From Fodinicurvata fenggangensis DSM 21160 (lineage in GTDB: Bacteria; Pseudomonadota; Alphaproteobacteria; Kiloniellales; DSM-21159), in NCBI RefSeq assembly GCF_000686045.1, contig NZ_JMLV01000009.1, positions 98,492 through 162,491 on the forward strand: a DNA stretch of 64,000 bases, in the 5' to 3' direction. This document shows, piece after piece, positions 61,478 to 64,000 of this stretch. The position numbers and the translations under genes were made by a program. How positions within the stretch are numbered: position 1 is the first letter of the stretch; each line of letters opens with the position of its first letter. Under the pieces are notes generated by a model. The model did no database searches. It was not told where the DNA came from and saw only the letters and a program-made list of their open reading frames with translations.

Positions 61478-62167
61478 TTATTCGTTGCCTCCGACATCCG
61501 GACGCGGGTCTTCAACGAAGCCATCTGCGTTTGGCATCTTGATCTCGGCCATGGAGTCCGCGTCGAGCGTGGTATCTGGATCATCCGAAATAATGCCAGC
61601 CCGCCCCAGGATATAGGCGCTGATCGCGTAGACTTCGTCCGGTGACAGGGAACCAGGGGATTGTAGCGGCATGGCGCGGTGCACATAGTCGTAAAGCGTG
61701 CTGGCATAAGGCCAGTAGCTTTCAACCGTCTTGACGGGGCTGTCATCTGCCAAAGTTCCGCGGCCACCCAGGAGCGCAGGGGCGCCGAGCTCGCTGACGC
61801 CCTCCATGTCCGACCCATGGCAGGCGGCGCAGGCCTGGTCATAGGCCGTTTTGCCATCCGCAAAGGTCCCGCTCCCTTCTGGTAAGCCTTGGCCGTCCGG
61901 CATCACATCAATATCAATTGCCGAAATCTGCTCTTCCGTGGCCGGTTGGCCAACACCGAAAGCGTTGGACGAGACGTCTATTTCTCCTACCTCTTCAGCA
62001 CTTGATCTTGGTGGTTCCATGGGCGCGCGTTCGCCTGTCTCCTCCAGCCTCTCCGGCAGTGTTGCTGAAGTGCGCTCAGTTGCTTTCTCTTCACCTGAGT
62101 CCTCGGCAAGCAGAGGGCTTGTCGCCAGTGCAATGGCACAGACAACAGTCAAATTACGCATGAACAT
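61478..62167 (-). CDS. Cytochrome c partner of the sulfite dehydrogenase
   Basis: A 229-residue periplasmic cytochrome. A cleavable signal (MFMRNLTVVCAIALATSPLL) leads an acidic low-complexity segment (about 22-100), then a class I haem-binding CAACH (113-117) and a probable Met ligand in HRAMPLQSPGSLS. It should take electrons from the SoxC-type enzyme encoded just upstream, with which it overlaps. GGGGAGG six bases before ATG 62167 supports this start; an in-frame ATG at 62161 is less likely. Much shorter than classical SoxD. Confidence 0.87.
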   Translation of the reverse strand: MFMRNLTVVCAIALATSPLLAEDSGEEKATERTSATLPERLEETGERAPMEPPRSSAEEVGEIDVSSNAFGVGQPATEEQISAIDIDVMPDGQGLPEGSGTFADGKTAYDQACAACHGSDMEGVSELGAPALLGGRGTLADDSPVKTVESYWPYASTLYDYVHRAMPLQSPGSLSPDEVYAISAYILGRAGIISDDPDTTLDADSMAEIKMPNADGFVEDPRPDVGGNE

Positions 62168-63536
62168 TGGTTACCTCCCCGTCCTCTGAAATGTGCCAGC
62201 TTTGAATGGCATTCAGGTGATACACGGAGTTCAGGCCCCGCACGTCCACGAGTTCCGACAAGGCGGGTTGTACGTACCCGGTGTCATCAGTTGCACGGCT
62301 TTGCAGGACCGCCTGCTCACCCGTCCATTTCCACGGAAGACGGAAGCGCGTATGACATATGGGCAGAACGGGCCCTTCCAGTGATGCCTCCTCCCAGGTC
62401 TTGCCGCCATCGGCCGACACTTCGACCTTGGTTATCTTGCCTCGCCCGGACCAGGCGACACCTGTGACCTCGTAGAAACCCGGACGCGGCAGCTTCATCG
62501 CGCCTGAGGGGAAGGTGATGACAGATTTTGCCTCCATCTCGAGGCTGAATTGACGCGCCGAGCCGTCCGGCATGAGGTCAGTGTATTTGGACGTCTCCTC
62601 GCGCGTCATGAAGGGTTTGTCGCTTACCTCCAGCCGCCGGAGCCACTTGATATGGGTATTGCCCTCGTAACCCGGGAGTAGCAGGCGGAGTGGATAGCCC
62701 TGTTCCGGCCGGATCGCTTCACCGTTTTGGGCATAAGCGAGAATGGCGTCATCCATTGCCTTGTCGATCGGGACCGAACGGGTCATGACTGCGGCATCCG
62801 CGCCTTCGGCCAGAATCCAGGCCGCACCATCCGAAACACCCGCCATCTCCAATAGCGTGGAAAGCCGAACACCTGTCCATTCCGAAGTTGAGGTCAGGCC
62901 ATGGGTGCCCTGTACGGTCTTGAGCGTCGGCTCATCCCATTCGGTCAGGCCATTGCCGGAGCATTCAATGAAATGGATCTTGCTGACGGCCGGCAAACGT
63001 TTCAGATCGTCCATGGTGAATCGCATCGGTGTATCGACCATCCCGTGCAGGATGAGTTCGTGGGTGCGCGGGTCGATCGTCGGGATTCCGGCATGGTGGC
63101 GTTCGAAATGAAGGCCCGATGGCGTAATGATGCCGTGCCCCGAGGCAAGCGGCGTCATGGACCAGCTCGACTCAATGCTCGCTGTCGGATAACGCCAGCG
63201 CACCTCGCTTTCGAACTGCGAACGGGAGCCGTAGCCATCGTCTTGGAGGATTAGGCGCCCCTGCTCTTTGGTGGGGTCGGGTTGCACGTAGTATTCGACC
63301 GCGCCCGGAGGTGCCTCGGCCGCTGCGCGACCGCTCATCAGGGCTCCACCGCCAAGGGCGAGGCCGCCGGCCAGCAATCCGCGCCGGGTCAGGCCATTGA
63401 ACATCCCCTCTTTGCAGTCGCAGTCTTCTTGCTGGGGGTCAGCCAACATCTGGCGTTCGATTTCGACCAGGCTCTCGGCCATGTGGCGTTCGGCGGGTCC
63501 ATACCTCGATGCAGGAAATTTTTCATCATTGGGCAT
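62154..63536 (-). CDS. soxC: SoxC-type molybdenum sulfite dehydrogenase
   Basis: A 460-residue sulfite oxidase-family protein. A polar 75-residue N-terminus is followed by a twin-arginine signal LTRRGLLAGGLALGGGALMS, the molybdopterin domain with the Mo-ligand Cys in IHFIECSGNGLTEW, and a C-terminal dimerisation domain with VAWSGRGKITKVEVS. It oxidises sulfite, or SoxY-bound sulfur, in the periplasm. No other sox genes are in the window. ATG 63536 has GGGAGGG upstream. The cytochrome gene overlaps its 3' end by 14 bases. Confidence 0.9.
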   Translation of the reverse strand: MPNDEKFPASRYGPAERHMAESLVEIERQMLADPQQEDCDCKEGMFNGLTRRGLLAGGLALGGGALMSGRAAAEAPPGAVEYYVQPDPTKEQGRLILQDDGYGSRSQFESEVRWRYPTASIESSWSMTPLASGHGIITPSGLHFERHHAGIPTIDPRTHELILHGMVDTPMRFTMDDLKRLPAVSKIHFIECSGNGLTEWDEPTLKTVQGTHGLTSTSEWTGVRLSTLLEMAGVSDGAAWILAEGADAAVMTRSVPIDKAMDDAILAYAQNGEAIRPEQGYPLRLLLPGYEGNTHIKWLRRLEVSDKPFMTREETSKYTDLMPDGSARQFSLEMEAKSVITFPSGAMKLPRPGFYEVTGVAWSGRGKITKVEVSADGGKTWEEASLEGPVLPICHTRFRLPWKWTGEQAVLQSRATDDTGYVQPALSELVDVRGLNSVYHLNAIQSWHISEDGEVTNVHA

Positions 63537-63735
63537 TCTTCCCTCCCTAGTTGCTTGCATCATTACGGCAAGCTTTCTCATACAACGAGAACCATGCTCC
63601 CTTGTTCGTTGACTTGTAAATAGATGACCCAAATTTGCTTCTTCTCTGGGGGGAAGCATCTTTGACGTTGAGGCCTAGATGTTTGATCCCAGGTTTTGAT
63701 GGTGTGATTCTGTCCGAGGACTGGAAGGAGGCACT

Positions 63736-64000
63736 ATGGGCCAAGTTCTACACAGCTGCGCCACGACCACGCACGCCATCAGAGCTGCAATACAGCGATC
63801 GGAAGCTTCGGCCACGGAGTTGAGCCAGACCTATGGGATCAATCCGAAGACGGTTCTCAAATGGCGCAAGCGGGCGACGGTCACCGACAGGCAGACTGGT
63901 CCCAAGGAACCAGCATCAAGCGTTCTCAGCCTCGAGGAAGAGGCCGTGATCATTGCCTTTCGGCGGCACACCCTGTTGCCATTGGATGACTGCCTTTATG
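63736..64000 (+). CDS. IS481-family transposase (5' part, cut by the window end)
   Basis: The first 88 residues of an IS481-type transposase. The N-terminal helix-turn-helix reads LSQTYGINPKTVLKWRKR and is followed by LSLEEEAVIIAFRRHTLLPL, a highly conserved block of this subgroup. The DDE domain would lie outside the window. ATG 63736 is preceded by GGAGG at five bases. The left end of the element probably lies shortly upstream, but I could not define its inverted repeat. Confidence 0.9.
   Translation, partial: MGQVLHSCATTTHAIRAAIQRSEASATELSQTYGINPKTVLKWRKRATVTDRQTGPKEPASSVLSLEEEAVIIAFRRHTLLPLDDCLY

Noticed and set aside
1..64000. CRISPR array or rRNA operon
   Set aside because: No regularly spaced repeat array and no rRNA-like stretch were seen.

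Overview
The window is a high-GC stretch of an alphaproteobacterial chromosome. The evidence is a DivK-PleD pair behind a CtrA-type box, a DUF1849/EipB-like envelope protein, a DinB with the alphaproteobacterial zinc-finger N-terminus, and the pyrB-pyrC'-plsY-dprA-topA-rnr gene order. Ectoine-type genes (ectA, ectB, ask) point to a salt-adapted lineage. A halotolerant Rhodospirillales-like bacterium is my best guess, but the genus cannot be fixed from this sequence alone.

Layout. 1-5.4 kb: EipB-like fragment, dinB, divK-pleD and a patatin-like phospholipase. 5.5-17.5 kb (minus strand): a long co-directional housekeeping block, pyrB, a pseudo-dihydroorotase, plsY, dprA, topA, rnr, an S41 lipoprotein protease and rpmG with a clear terminator. 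A HigBA-type toxin-antitoxin pair sits between dprA and topA. 17.5-23.7 kb: mtgA, a CobW GTPase, an amidohydrolase, a CaiB-type CoA-transferase, an AEC transporter and ruvX. 23.7-25.1 kb: two convergent toxin-antitoxin modules (Phd-VapC and ParDE), each with a recognisable operator. 25.2-31.6 kb: gatCAB, an EamA exporter, a GST and a cystathionine beta-lyase-like enzyme.

31.6-34.9 kb: tRNA-Ser(GCU), followed by a 3-kb accessory patch. It holds an ISL3 transposase remnant, an ArsR/ArsP-type permease/thioredoxin operon with a perfect operator palindrome, and a broken OsmC gene. Two direct repeats bracket it: a copy of the tRNA 3' end and an ISL3-like terminus. 34.9-38.3 kb: ectA-ectB-ask on the minus strand with NO ectC. 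38.6-45.3 kb: a complete arginine deiminase operon (YfcC-type exchanger, arcA, arcB, arcC) followed by an FtsH-type protease. 45.3-50.3 kb: a HlyD/RbbA/YhhJ ABC-2 export operon.

50.6-59.4 kb: a small hypothetical gene, then cydDC, cydAB, the tiny cydX, a Tat-exported sulfide:quinone oxidoreductase and a small membrane protein. Together these look like a sulfide-tolerant respiratory module. 59.4-61.4 kb is a visibly AT-richer patch with a tRNA-Met-like 3' fragment, the C-terminal remnant of an oligopeptide ABC ATPase, a sugar epimerase and a long inverted repeat. 61.5-63.5 kb: a SoxC-type sulfite dehydrogenase and its cytochrome c. The window ends inside an IS481-type transposase.

The observations I rate most worth following are the ectC-less ectoine operon, the PyrC homologue that has lost its metal-binding histidines, the repeat-bracketed metalloid patch at tRNA-Ser, and the cyd-SQR respiratory module.
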